A stretch of 64,000 nt of DNA from Pseudarthrobacter sp. MM222 (GTDB lineage: Bacteria > Actinomycetota > Actinomycetes > Actinomycetales > Micrococcaceae). The DNA lies in NCBI RefSeq assembly GCF_947090775.1, contig NZ_OX352321.1:558001-622000 (forward strand). The letters are read 5' to 3'. Shown piece after piece: positions 6,826 through 15,151 of the stretch. Position numbers and translations under genes: made by a program. Every line of letters begins with the position of its first letter. Within the stretch, counting starts at the first letter, position 1. The notes beneath the pieces are model-generated. The model was not told where the DNA came from, searched no databases, and saw nothing but the letters and a program-made list of their open reading frames with translations.

Positions 6826-9090
6826 ATGAAAAGCGCTTCTAAACGGCGTCGTTCAGCCGCAATTGTCCTAGCAGCCGTTCTCACATTCATATTCGGTTCC
6901 GCGGCACCATCTGTAGCCGAAGATAACAACGAACCGCCAGCACTGACGTACATCAAAATGCTTTCGCCTGCGGTCATGTACGCGACGCACGACGATGTCC
7001 AGGTCAGGCTGGGGGTAACCAGCGGTTACGGCGACCTCGTCTATCGAGACAGCGCGGGCGCCACGCACAACGTCTGCTTTTGGTGCGGGTTGGGGTATGA
7101 CGACGTGGCAGTTGGTGATCTGAATGAATGGCCGCAGGGTCCTGTCTCGCTCTCTCATATCGAGGTGAGGTCGTGGTCCGATGATGAACGTGTCGTGTAC
7201 TGGCGTGACGGGAGAGTCGAGAAATTCCCGTCGGAGATGAAGGATCCCGCCCCCGTTGCGATTGATTGGGCAAGCCTTGATTTCAGTCTCGTACCTCTCC
7301 GGGAGTATTCCACTTCACCGGAGCTCAGGGTGGAAGGTCCGCCTTCCGTGGGGTTTACGTTGAAGATGGAACTCGCGGCTTTAGACCCGAAGCCGGCTAG
7401 AGTCGAGTACGGATGGTTTCACCGGGACTCTTTGGAACAGCAAATTGGCTACGGTGGTCCTACTTATTGGCTTACGGCCGCTGACATCGGGCACAGCATA
7501 GTTGCACGTGTGCGGGCGTACACCCGAGGCTACGTCACCTACGAAAGTTTCAGCACGCCTACAGCGATTGTCGCCACCCCGGTCCAAGTAAGTCCGGCCC
7601 CCATCGTGATGACGGACAGGGACGGCACTGCTAACGATACATATACCATCCCGACCACGACCGGCATCGACTACCTGGTCGGGAGCGGCCGTCTCGCGAA
7701 GGTTGTAGCTGCGGGTACATATCCGGCCACCGGCACGTTCTTCGCATACGCACGGGCGAAACCCGATTACATCCTGGCTCCCGGTGCCGTGGCAACCTGG
7801 TCGACGACGTTCAAGGCGACCCCGTTTCCGTCTACCCCCGCGCCCGTCACCTTCACGGACAAGGACGGCACGAACGAAGATGCCTACTTCGTCCCAGCCA
7901 CGACCGGCATCGATTACCTCGTCGGCGGCAAGGTCGTGGCTGCGGGTAAGTATCCGGCCACCGGCACGGTGAGAGCAACGGCACGGGCGAAGCCCGATTA
8001 CATCTTGGCTCCTGGCGCCGTGGCAACCTGGTCGACGACGTTCAAGGCGACTCCGTATTTGGTGTCTCCCACGGCGGTGACGTTCACGGACAAGGTCGGG
8101 ACGAAGGATGACACCTACACGGTTCCCGCCACCACCGGTGTTGAGTACCTCATGGACGGGGAGGTCGTGGCTGCGGGTACCTATCCCGGCACCTGGGTCG
8201 TCATCGTGAACGCGCGGGCGAAGAATGACTATGTCTTGGCTCCGGGTGCTCCGGCCTTATGGGTGACAGCCTTTAAGGGTTCTCTTTCGGGGGCGGTCCC
8301 CACCATCACCGGTACCGCGAAGGTCGGTTCGACGCTTACCGCCGTCCCCGGAACCTGGGGTCCGGATTTGGTGAATCTGGCCTACCAGTGGAAGGCCGGC
8401 GGCGTCGTCATCCTCGGAGCCACCAGCAGCACCTATAAACCGACCAGCGCCTACGTTGGCAAGGCCCTGACCGTGACCGTGACAGGTTCAAAGGCCGGTT
8501 TCGCCAACTTGACCAAGACCTCCGCAGCGACAGCCGTGGTGGTCAAGGGCTCCTTGGTCGGCCCGACCCCGCAGATAACGGGTAGCGCCAAGGTCGGGGC
8601 GACTCTCACCGCCAACACCGGCATTTGGTCACCGTCCACGATTAGTCCCCGCTATCAGTGGTACCGCTCCGGCGTGGCGATCATCGGCGCAACCGCCGCA
8701 TCTTACAAACCCACCAGCGCCGACGTCGGCAGGAACCTGACGTTCAGGGTCACGGCGTACAAGATCGGCTACACCACCGCGGTGAAGACCTCCGCCGCGA
8801 CAGCGGCGGTGGTGAAGGGCTCGTTGGTCGGGCCGACGCCGAAGATCACGGGTACCGCAAAGGTCGGGTCGACTCTCACTGCCAACCCCGGCACCTGGTC
8901 ACCGTCCGCAATCAGTCCCCGCTATCAGTGGTATCGCTCCGGCGTGGCTGTCATTGGCGCGACCGCAGTGGCCTACAAACCCACCAGCGCCGACTTTGGC
9001 AAGACCTTGACTGTCAGGGTCACGGCGTTCAAGATCGGCTACACCACCGCGGTGAAGACCTCCGCCGCGACAGCCGCCGTGGTCAAGTAA
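6826..9090 (+). CDS. Secreted repeat protein with Ig-like modules
   Basis: A 754-residue protein starting at the ATG at 6826, which has GGGGGAAAT upstream. The signal peptide is KRRRSAAIVLAAVLTFIFGS. A unique N-terminal region of about 240 residues is followed by three ~80-residue units carrying TGIDYLVGG, VVAAGTYPATGT and ARAKPDYILAPGA, then three units of exactly 90 residues carrying KITGTAKVGSTLTANPGTWS, YQWYRSG, GATAVAYKPTSAD and LTVRVTAFKIGYT. The last type is a known Ig-like module of secreted actinobacterial proteins. There is no sortase motif or C-terminal membrane segment, so it is probably released or held non-covalently. Adhesion or wall binding is an inference. The final modules are nearly identical at DNA level. 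Confidence 0.8.
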   Translation: MKSASKRRRSAAIVLAAVLTFIFGSAAPSVAEDNNEPPALTYIKMLSPAVMYATHDDVQVRLGVTSGYGDLVYRDSAGATHNVCFWCGLGYDDVAVGDLNEWPQGPVSLSHIEVRSWSDDERVVYWRDGRVEKFPSEMKDPAPVAIDWASLDFSLVPLREYSTSPELRVEGPPSVGFTLKMELAALDPKPARVEYGWFHRDSLEQQIGYGGPTYWLTAADIGHSIVARVRAYTRGYVTYESFSTPTAIVATPVQVSPAPIVMTDRDGTANDTYTIPTTTGIDYLVGSGRLAKVVAAGTYPATGTFFAYARAKPDYILAPGAVATWSTTFKATPFPSTPAPVTFTDKDGTNEDAYFVPATTGIDYLVGGKVVAAGKYPATGTVRATARAKPDYILAPGAVATWSTTFKATPYLVSPTAVTFTDKVGTKDDTYTVPATTGVEYLMDGEVVAAGTYPGTWVVIVNARAKNDYVLAPGAPALWVTAFKGSLSGAVPTITGTAKVGSTLTAVPGTWGPDLVNLAYQWKAGGVVILGATSSTYKPTSAYVGKALTVTVTGSKAGFANLTKTSAATAVVVKGSLVGPTPQITGSAKVGATLTANTGIWSPSTISPRYQWYRSGVAIIGATAASYKPTSADVGRNLTFRVTAYKIGYTTAVKTSAATAAVVKGSLVGPTPKITGTAKVGSTLTANPGTWSPSAISPRYQWYRSGVAVIGATAVAYKPTSADFGKTLTVRVTAFKIGYTTAVKTSAATAAVVK
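8278..9087 (+). repeat. Three in-frame 270-bp repeats
   Basis: Units start at 8278, 8548 and 8818, each exactly 270 bp (90 codons). The second and third are nearly identical in DNA; the first is more diverged. The perfect 270-bp spacing points to duplication by unequal exchange or slippage within the gene. Confidence 0.85.
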
Positions 9091-9263
9091 AGCAACCTGT
9101 TGACCCGGATATAGAGCGGGTAGGGGCCGGACCGGAGAGAAAGTGACGGGAAAGCTGGTTGTTGACGTTCCCACCTCTACTGGCGTGCTCGTGCACAAGC
9201 AGACTTTTGTGCCGACAGGCTGCGAATGGTCCTACCCTGCCCAGTATGTAAGCATTGGCGACC

Positions 9264-9298
9264 AAGAAACCCCTCCAGCGTCTGTGGAGGGGTTTCTT
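9264..9298. terminator. Strong bidirectional terminator
   Basis: A perfect 14-bp stem (AAGAAACCCCTCCA and its complement) with a 7-nt loop, A-rich on one side and T-rich on the other. It separates the repeat protein gene from the opposite-strand terminase remnant and can serve both. Confidence 0.9.
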
Positions 9299-9341
9299 TC
9301 CGGGGCCCTTGCAAGGTGCAAGCGGGCAGGTCCTGCCATCA

Positions 9342-10265
9342 CTAGAGCACGAGGACGCGGCCGGAACCGCTATTGCCTGACCGTCTGGCCTTCGACTGCA
9401 AGCCGAACACCGCGTTAGTGCATCCCACGAGCGGTGAGATGTCGGAGACGACATTCTTGCGGGTCCAGTAAAACGCCGTCTCGCCGATATGCTTTTGCCG
9501 TGCCGCGTCTACCGCTGCGTCAAGCACGGGCTCCCCGACGTGGCTGGCTTTACCGTGCATCACAGAGTCGTAGAACGCGCCGCCCGCCTGCGCATAGTCC
9601 CTCAAACTGATCTGTTGTGTTCGGTTCGGGCACGCTGCAAGTCGGGCAGTAGAGCGCCCGCAGCGGACCCGGCATCGATGACAACAGCAGCGGGCTTCCA
9701 ACGTTCTTTAAGTTCAGCAATTCGCGTAGCCGCCCAGGACGTTCCCTCGCGGCGATCCCCACTTCGAAATGGATCCTCCCGTCATCCAGGTAGGACGCGG
9801 AGCAGATCGTTGCAGACTCCCGGCCGGGTGGAACGTCAACAGCAAAAGCAACAACGCCGCCTGGTTTTGCGTCCTCATCGCGAGCTGCGGACCACACAGC
9901 AGCGGGGACAACCGACTCACCGCCGAGCTTTGCCCAAATTCCAAGGCGTTCACGGCGGAACTCCTCGTCTCCAAGCGTCGCTAACTCGTTGCCTACGTGG
10001 TCAAGGCTCATGGGAACACCGAGGCCAGCATTAGCCTCGTGCCAAGCGCCTAGATCATCATTAGCTGCCGTGTCCGGAGCCGACCATTCAAAGTAGGCGA
10101 GATGTTCCGACGCGCGATTCTTACCGCGTTCCCGTAGGTCTGCGAGAACTTCCGAGTTCAATTGACCAGCCGAGGACGCGAACCAAAACTGCGTGTTTCC
10201 GTTTGCGGACGCCCTAGATAACACCGTCTCACGGTCTGATGTTGTCAAAATGTTGCCAGAGCGCG
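9342..10265 (-). pseudogene. Phage terminase large subunit remnant, frameshifted and N-truncated
   Basis: Three consecutive frames together give the C-terminal two thirds of a phage large terminase. The first (to about 9720) has TQFWFASSAG, FRRERLGIW and VAFAVDVPPGRESATI. The second has IAELKERWKPAAVVIDAGS. The third (about 9620 to 9342) has QISLRDYAQAGGAFYDSV, LDAAVDAARQKHIG and DISPLVGCTNAVFG. Two frameshifts are therefore needed. The N-terminal ATPase half with its Walker motifs is missing: an in-frame stop lies near 10260, only about 15 bp from the tRNA-Ser terminator. The surviving part is the RNase H-like nuclease region. It marks an old prophage next to the tRNA. Confidence 0.8.
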
Positions 10266-10280
10266 GCTAATCGGCAAAAG

Positions 10281-10322
10281 CAAAGGCCCCCGCCTCCCTT
10301 GTAAACAAAGGGAGCAGGGGCC
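10281..10322 (-). terminator. Terminator of tRNA-Ser(CGA)
   Basis: The arms AAGGCCCC and GGGGCCTT plus inner CTCCCTT/AAGGGAG form a stem just after the tRNA 3' end. It is similar in sequence to the hairpin at 5175-5220. Confidence 0.75.
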
Positions 10323-10333
10323 TTGCTACTTGG

Positions 10334-10420
10334 CGGTGACGGTGGGATTTGAACCCACGTTGGCTTTGACACCAAACAACATTTCGAGTGTTGCACCTTC
10401 GGCCGCTCGGACACGTCACC
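10334..10420 (-). tRNA. tRNA-Ser(CGA)
   Basis: An 87-nt tRNA with a long variable arm. The acceptor stem GGTGACG pairs with CGTCACC, the anticodon loop CTCGAAA gives CGA, and the T-arm GTGGGTTCAAATCCCAC is intact. The CCA end is not encoded. Serine tRNAs are frequent phage integration sites, and a terminase remnant lies just beyond its 3' end. Confidence 0.95.
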
Positions 10421-10558
10421 AACCTGTATAGGGTACCGGAGCAAGGCGCTCATCCACAAAACGGCGGCCCCCGCGGGAGCCGAATTGCCGAGTGGCGACC
10501 CGCCAGGGAGCTCCGGACTTCCCCCGCCCTGCCGGGGGGCGCTAGATTCATAAGCAGG

Positions 10559-11611
10559 ATGAGTACTTCTGAACAGCAGGCCACAGCAACCGCATATTGG
10601 ACCGTCGGACCCGAAAAAGGTGAACTCCGGCGCGAGGACCTGCCCGCCCCCGGGCCGGGCGAAGCCCTCGTCCGCACCCTGTGTTCGGGCATCAGCAAGG
10701 GCACGGAACTGGTCGTCCACCACGCGCGCGTGCCGCCATGCGTGGCCGAGGAAATGGCGGCCCCCAACCAGGAAGGCTCCTTTCCCGGCCCGGTGAAATT
10801 CGGCTACCTCTCCGTCGGCGTCGTCGAGGAGGGCCCGGACGAGTTACTGGGCAAGACAGTCTTCTGCCTGTACCCGCACCAGGACCGCTACGTGGTCCCG
10901 GCAGAGTCGCTCACCGTCGTCCCCGACGGCGTCCCGGCCCGGCGTGCGGTGCTCACCGGAACCGTGGAAACGGCCGTCAACGGGCTATGGGAAGCCGGAC
11001 CCCGCCTGGGTGACCGCGTCGCCGTGATCGGTGCCGGACTCGTCGGTGGCATGGTGGCCAAGCTCCTCAGCGACTTCCCGCTGGGGCGGCTGCAGCTGAT
11101 CGACGTCGACCCGGACAAGCGTTCCTTCGCGGAGACCCTCGGAGTCGAGTTCAGCCATCCCGACGACGCCCTGCCGGACTGCGACATCGTGATCCACTGC
11201 TCGGCGTCCCAGGCAGGCCTGGAGCGGAGCCTCCAGCTGGTGGGCGACGAAGGCGAGATCATCGAGATGTCCTGGTACGCCGACCAGAATGTCACGCTGC
11301 CGTTGGGGCAGGACTTCCACGCCCGGCGGCTCTCTCTCCGTGCCAGCCAGGTCGGTGTGGTGGCCCGCGCGCGCCGCCACCGCCGCACCAACGCGGACCG
11401 GCTCCAGCTTGCCGCCTCCCTGCTGAGCGACCCCGTCTTCGACGCGTTCCTCACCGGGTCCTCCACCTTCGGAGAGCTTCCCGACGTCGTCCAGCGGCTT
11501 TCCGACGGCAGCCTGGACGCGCTCTGCCACGTCATTGAATACCCGGCCGTTGACAACCCTGCCCTTGGACACGGTGCCAGCGATTCCACTCCTACAGAAG
11601 CCACGAGGTAA
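10559..11611 (+). CDS. Zinc-type dehydrogenase of the PTPS-like operon
   Basis: A 350-residue medium-chain dehydrogenase/reductase relative. The start chosen is ATG 10559, preceded by AAGCAGG. The N-terminal GroES-like domain contains LCSGISKGTELVVHHARVP but no GHE motif, so the usual catalytic zinc site is not canonical. The Rossmann part has VAVIGAGLVGGMVAKLL with the GxGxxG loop, then LQLIDVDPDKR with an Asp that suggests NAD preference. It is the first of three same-strand genes; the PTPS-like gene starts 3 bp after its stop. Its substrate is unknown, but the context suggests oxidation or reduction of a pterin- or sugar-linked intermediate. Confidence 0.75.
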   Translation: MSTSEQQATATAYWTVGPEKGELRREDLPAPGPGEALVRTLCSGISKGTELVVHHARVPPCVAEEMAAPNQEGSFPGPVKFGYLSVGVVEEGPDELLGKTVFCLYPHQDRYVVPAESLTVVPDGVPARRAVLTGTVETAVNGLWEAGPRLGDRVAVIGAGLVGGMVAKLLSDFPLGRLQLIDVDPDKRSFAETLGVEFSHPDDALPDCDIVIHCSASQAGLERSLQLVGDEGEIIEMSWYADQNVTLPLGQDFHARRLSLRASQVGVVARARRHRRTNADRLQLAASLLSDPVFDAFLTGSSTFGELPDVVQRLSDGSLDALCHVIEYPAVDNPALGHGASDSTPTEATR

Positions 11612-11614
11612 CCC

Positions 11615-12013
11615 GTGTTCAGCCTGACCGTCCGCCGCAACTTCATGATCGCTCACAGCCTTCCCCGCCCGGCCTTCGGCCCGGCCCAGGGCATGCACGG
11701 GGCCACCTTTGTCACGGAGGTGACCTTCCGTCGTCGCGCCCTGAACGAGGATTCGATCGTGCTGGACATCGGCGAGGCCGGCGAGGTGCTGGATTCCATC
11801 CTCGAGGGCCTCAACTTCAAGAACCTCGACGAGCACCCGGACTTCGCAGGAAGGCTCAGCACCACAGAGGCCCTGGCCCAGTACGTGGCCGACGCAGTGG
11901 CAGCGAAGATCCGCGCGGGCCAGGACGGCCGCGAGCTGGCCGGGCTGGACGTCACCCTCCGCGAAACGCCCGACGCCTGGGCCAGCTATTCGGTCGACTT
12001 CGACGCCAGCTAG
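11615..12013 (+). CDS. PTPS/QueD-family protein with altered active site
   Basis: A 132-residue member of the 6-pyruvoyl-tetrahydropterin synthase / 6-carboxytetrahydropterin synthase family. The GTG start has GAGGTAA upstream, overlapping the previous stop. The first metal-ligand region is FMIAHSLP (His14). The second reads GMHGATF where QueD has LHGHSF, so one of the three zinc histidines is Ala, and the catalytic Cys four residues before it is also absent. The LDHH region is LNFKNLDEH. The late Glu is kept in LRETPDAW. It probably keeps the T-fold but not the classic reaction. It is sandwiched between a dehydrogenase and a glycosyltransferase in one operon. Confidence 0.75.
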   Translation: MFSLTVRRNFMIAHSLPRPAFGPAQGMHGATFVTEVTFRRRALNEDSIVLDIGEAGEVLDSILEGLNFKNLDEHPDFAGRLSTTEALAQYVADAVAAKIRAGQDGRELAGLDVTLRETPDAWASYSVDFDAS

Positions 12014-12021
12014 GACCCTCG

Positions 12022-13182
12022 GTGCAGGCCTCGGCCCTCCGCCTCCGGCTGGTGGTGCCCGGCAATGTCCGGCATAACTCCGGCGGGAATGTCTACAACT
12101 CCGCCCTCGCCCGGGAGCTCGCCGCCCAGGGTGTTGAGGTGGAGATCTTCCCGCTCGACGGCGATTGGCCGGGCGGGAGCCGGGAGGACCGACGGCGGCT
12201 TGCCGCTGCCCTGCGCTCCGCCGGAACGCACGACGACGGCGCGCACCCAGCCGGCAGCCCCGGTGCCGGCCGCTGGATCACGCTGGTCGACGGGCTGCTC
12301 GCCTGCGGGGCGCCGGAGGAACTCGCGGCCGCGGCCGCCGCCGGCCGGCCGGCCTGGATCCTGCTGCACATGCCGCTCGAGGATCCCGAACTGGAACGAC
12401 GGGCGCTCCGGGAAGCGGCCGGGGTGATCTGCACCAGCAGTTCAGCGGCGGCCGGGCTCCACGCCCGGCACGGACTCGACGGCATCACGGTCGCACTCCC
12501 GGGCACTGTGCCCGCCCCGCTTGCCAACGGTTCGAAACCGCCTCACCTCCTGGCCGTGGCCGCCCTGCTGCCCAACAAAGACCAGTCCTTGCTGCTCGAC
12601 GCTCTGTCCCTGCTCACCGGGCTGCCATGGACGGCGGCCCTCATCGGCTCCGACTCCGCCGACCCCATCTACGCCGCACAGCTCCGGGCATCCGTCGGCC
12701 GGCTGGGGCTGCAGGGCCGCGTCAGCATTCCGGGCGAACTGCGGGGCCGGGAACTGGAGGCCCAATGGGCCAGCGCGGACCTCAGCTTCCTCATCTCCAA
12801 AGCGGAGACCTACGGACTGGTCGTTCCGGAATCGCTTGCCCGCGGCATCCCCGTGGTGGTGCGTGCCGGCACCGGGGCCGTGGAGGCGCTCGCGGCCGGG
12901 ACACCGGAACGCCAGAAGCCGGGCATCTTCCCGGGCGCACCGGCAGCCGGGTCGGGCACCCTGCCGGGCACCGCCGTCGCACTCGGCACGGACCCGTCCG
13001 TGCTCGCCGACGTCCTGCGCCGCTGGCTCACCGACCCGGCGCTCCGCGCCCGCTGGCGGTCATCCGCCGTAAGCGCGCGGGACCGCTTGCCCGGCTGGGA
13101 TAGCACCGCCTGGACCGTGCTCCAAGCCCTGCGCGCAGGACTGCCCGCGAAGAACCCGGAGAGTAGCCCGGGAGCCACTTAG
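12022..13182 (+). CDS. GT4-family glycosyltransferase
   Basis: A 386-residue GT-B fold glycosyltransferase with GTG start, 8 bp after the PTPS-like stop. The N-terminal acceptor domain opens LRLVVPGNVRHNSGGNVYN, the glycine-rich loop of family 4 enzymes. The C-terminal donor domain has LAVAALLPNKDQSLLLDAL, then the E-x7-E motif within KAETYGLVVPESLARGIPVV. No signal peptide or membrane segments are seen. It is expected to transfer a sugar from a nucleotide-sugar donor, and the operon suggests that the acceptor is the product of the dehydrogenase and PTPS-like proteins. That acceptor is an inference. Confidence 0.8.
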   Translation: MQASALRLRLVVPGNVRHNSGGNVYNSALARELAAQGVEVEIFPLDGDWPGGSREDRRRLAAALRSAGTHDDGAHPAGSPGAGRWITLVDGLLACGAPEELAAAAAAGRPAWILLHMPLEDPELERRALREAAGVICTSSSAAAGLHARHGLDGITVALPGTVPAPLANGSKPPHLLAVAALLPNKDQSLLLDALSLLTGLPWTAALIGSDSADPIYAAQLRASVGRLGLQGRVSIPGELRGRELEAQWASADLSFLISKAETYGLVVPESLARGIPVVVRAGTGAVEALAAGTPERQKPGIFPGAPAAGSGTLPGTAVALGTDPSVLADVLRRWLTDPALRARWRSSAVSARDRLPGWDSTAWTVLQALRAGLPAKNPESSPGAT

Positions 13183-13250
13183 GGGTTGCCCGCAGCCCAG
13201 CCCGGCGGAATTGGCGGCGGCAGATGATTCCCCTGCCGGAGCTGCTGGTG

Positions 13251-13256
13251 GACAAT
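13251..13256 (+). promoter_or_regulatory. -10 box for a leaderless start at 13263
   Basis: GACAAT lies six bases before the ATG at 13263, so transcription would start at or next to the A of ATG. No ribosome binding site is present, which supports this start over the ATG at 13224. Confidence 0.4.
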
Positions 13257-13262
13257 GACCCC

Positions 13263-14549
13263 ATGACGCCAGAGCCGTTGACCGCGCAGACTCCGACCGC
13301 GAACATTCCCCCGGCCCGGACGCTCACGCCCGACCGGCTCCGCGCCTGGGCCTGGCACAAGCAGGGCCTGGACGGTTCCCTCGCCGGCAGCACCGCGGAA
13401 GAGGTCTTCGCGCGGGCCGGCTGGGCGCGTTCCGTGGGCGGCGCAAACCCCTACCTGACGCTCTTTGCCCGCGCGGGCATCCGCCGGGATCAAGTGGACG
13501 CCGATGTCCTCGCCCGCCGGATCCTGGAACTGCCGGCGGCGCGCGGCTGTACCTATGTTCTGGGCCGCGAGGACTTCGCCTGGGCCCTCAAGCTGGGCAA
13601 GGATGCCGCCGAGGCTATCCGGGTGCTTGGCAGGCTCGGCGTTGACCGCGGCGAAATCACGCTCCTGGAGGAACAGGTCCTGCACACCCTCACCGAAGCC
13701 GGTGTTCCCCTGGACCCCCGGCAGCTGAAGGACGAGCTTGGTGACTCGGTCCGCAACCTCGGTGAAGAAGGCAAAAAGAAGGGCGCCACCACCACCCTTC
13801 CCACCGCCCTCGGCATCCTGCAGTCACAGGGGCGGATCCGCCGGGTCCCCACCAATGGGCGCCTCGACCAGCAGCGCTATGGCTACGAGCTGTGGAACCT
13901 GCCGGCCAGCCCCCTGGCCGACGATGAAGTCCGCGTCGAACTGATCCGCCGCTACCTGGGCTGGACCGGCGGGGCCACGCTCAAGCAGTCGCAATGGTTC
14001 ACGGCCTTCACCGTGGCGCAGAGCAAGGCGGCGCTGGCCGCTGTTGGCGCCGTCGAGGTGCCCACCGCGCTGACTGACGCCGGGGGCGGCGGGCTGTGGA
14101 TGTTGCCCGACGACGTCGGACGCCTGGCCGTTTTCGAAGAACCGGCCGAGGAACAGATCCAGCTGCTCGCCGGCACCGATTCGCTGGTGCTGCTGCGCCG
14201 AAACGCTGCGGAACTGCTGGCGGAGGAAGGCCCTGAAGGGGAGAAAATCGACAGACAGGTCGTGGCTTCGCTGGCGCTGCAGGCGGACCTGCCGGACCAC
14301 CCGATTCTTGACCGGGGCCGGATTATCGGCCTGTGGCAGTACGAACCGGGGGAGGAGCGGATCGTGCCCTGGCTCTTCCACGGCCCGACGCCGGCCGTGA
14401 TCCGGCGGATCGCCGAGGTGGAGGCCTGGATCCGCGAGGATCTGGGCGACTTCCGCGCCTTCAGCCTCGATTCACCGGCCTCGCGGCAGAAACGGATCGA
14501 CGCCCTGGCCGAGTCGGCCGCCGCACGGTCCGCGGCCGTGGGTAAGTAA
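13263..14549 (+). CDS. AlkZ-like winged-helix DNA-binding protein
   Basis: About 428 residues. The start ATG at 13263 is chosen because GACAAT sits six bases upstream and the earlier ATG at 13224 has no signal. The protein belongs to the HTH_42/AlkZ superfamily, which includes DNA glycosylases that excise alkylated bases or open crosslinks. It has the SVGGANPYLTLFARAG segment of one actinobacterial branch in place of the Gln-x-Gln catalytic motif of Streptomyces AlkZ. Later blocks include LPTALGILQSQGRIRRVP and FRAFSLDSPASRQKRID. DNA binding is likely; glycosylase activity is not assured because the key residues differ. Confidence 0.65.
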   Translation: MTPEPLTAQTPTANIPPARTLTPDRLRAWAWHKQGLDGSLAGSTAEEVFARAGWARSVGGANPYLTLFARAGIRRDQVDADVLARRILELPAARGCTYVLGREDFAWALKLGKDAAEAIRVLGRLGVDRGEITLLEEQVLHTLTEAGVPLDPRQLKDELGDSVRNLGEEGKKKGATTTLPTALGILQSQGRIRRVPTNGRLDQQRYGYELWNLPASPLADDEVRVELIRRYLGWTGGATLKQSQWFTAFTVAQSKAALAAVGAVEVPTALTDAGGGGLWMLPDDVGRLAVFEEPAEEQIQLLAGTDSLVLLRRNAAELLAEEGPEGEKIDRQVVASLALQADLPDHPILDRGRIIGLWQYEPGEERIVPWLFHGPTPAVIRRIAEVEAWIREDLGDFRAFSLDSPASRQKRIDALAESAAARSAAVGK

Positions 14550-14586
14550 ACCGGCAGACAGGGGGAGAGCCGTGCGGGTCCGAGGA

Positions 14587-15090
14587 TCAGTTGCCGCGGT
14601 GGCCGGCGAAGAAGTCCCAGAGCAACGCCGCGCACTCGGGCTCCCGGACCCCGGCATACACTTCCACCCAGTGGTTGAGCCGGCGCTCGCGAAGAATGTC
14701 GAACACCGAACCGGCGGCCCCGGCCTTCTCGTCCCAGGCGCCGAACACCACCCGCGGGATCCTGGCCAGCACCACCGCCCCCGCGCACATGGCGCAGGGC
14801 TCCAGCGTCACCACCAGGCTGCAGTCCTCCAGCCGCCAGCCGTCATCGCGTTGCCCGTCCTGGGCGCGCCGTTCGCGCAGCCGGGCCGCTGCCTCCCGAA
14901 TAGCTACCATCTCCGCGTGCGCCGTCGGGTCCCCGAGCGCCTCCCGTTCATTCCGGCCGGAACCGAGGACCGAGCCGTCGGGTCCGATCACGACGGCGCC
15001 GATCGGCACATCGTCGGTGGCCAGAGCGCTGCGTGCTTCGGCGAGGGCAAGGCCCATCCATTCGGCATGGCGCGGCTCCGGGGAAGTCAT
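14587..15090 (-). CDS. tadA: tRNA-specific adenosine deaminase TadA
   Basis: A 167-residue cytidine/deoxycytidylate deaminase fold protein. The zinc site is complete: AHAEMVAI supplies the His and catalytic Glu, and TLEPCAMCAGAV the PCxxC cysteines. The C-terminal FDILRERRLNHWVEVYAG fits TadA, which converts the wobble adenosine of tRNA-Arg(ACG) to inosine; that substrate tRNA is encoded at 32.3 kb in this window. The ATG lacks a ribosome binding site, and TATCAT lies six bases upstream, so its message is probably leaderless. It is divergent from the PAP2 gene. Confidence 0.92.
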   Translation of the reverse strand: MTSPEPRHAEWMGLALAEARSALATDDVPIGAVVIGPDGSVLGSGRNEREALGDPTAHAEMVAIREAAARLRERRAQDGQRDDGWRLEDCSLVVTLEPCAMCAGAVVLARIPRVVFGAWDEKAGAAGSVFDILRERRLNHWVEVYAGVREPECAALLWDFFAGHRGN

Positions 15091-15096
15091 GGCTCA

Positions 15097-15102
15097 ATGA
15101 TA
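15097..15102 (-). promoter_or_regulatory. -10 box for leaderless tadA
   Basis: TATCAT on the minus strand is followed by TGAGCC and then the ATG. This six-base spacing puts the transcription start on the start codon. Confidence 0.5.
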
Positions 15103-15151
15103 GTTTCGACCCTTAGCAAGCTGTGCAACACAAAAGAGTGGAGAGGCAGCC

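Noticed and set aside
6523-9332. Imperfect 26-bp direct repeats (GCCCT..AAG..GCAAGCGGGCAGG) at about 6527 and 9307 flanking the repeat protein gene
   Set aside because: Only about 80% identical, with no conserved ends, no target duplication and no transposase; could be chance in GC-rich DNA.
9143-9418. 91-codon open frame after the repeat protein
   Set aside because: It reads through the strong terminator at 9264-9298 and into the antisense of the terminase remnant.
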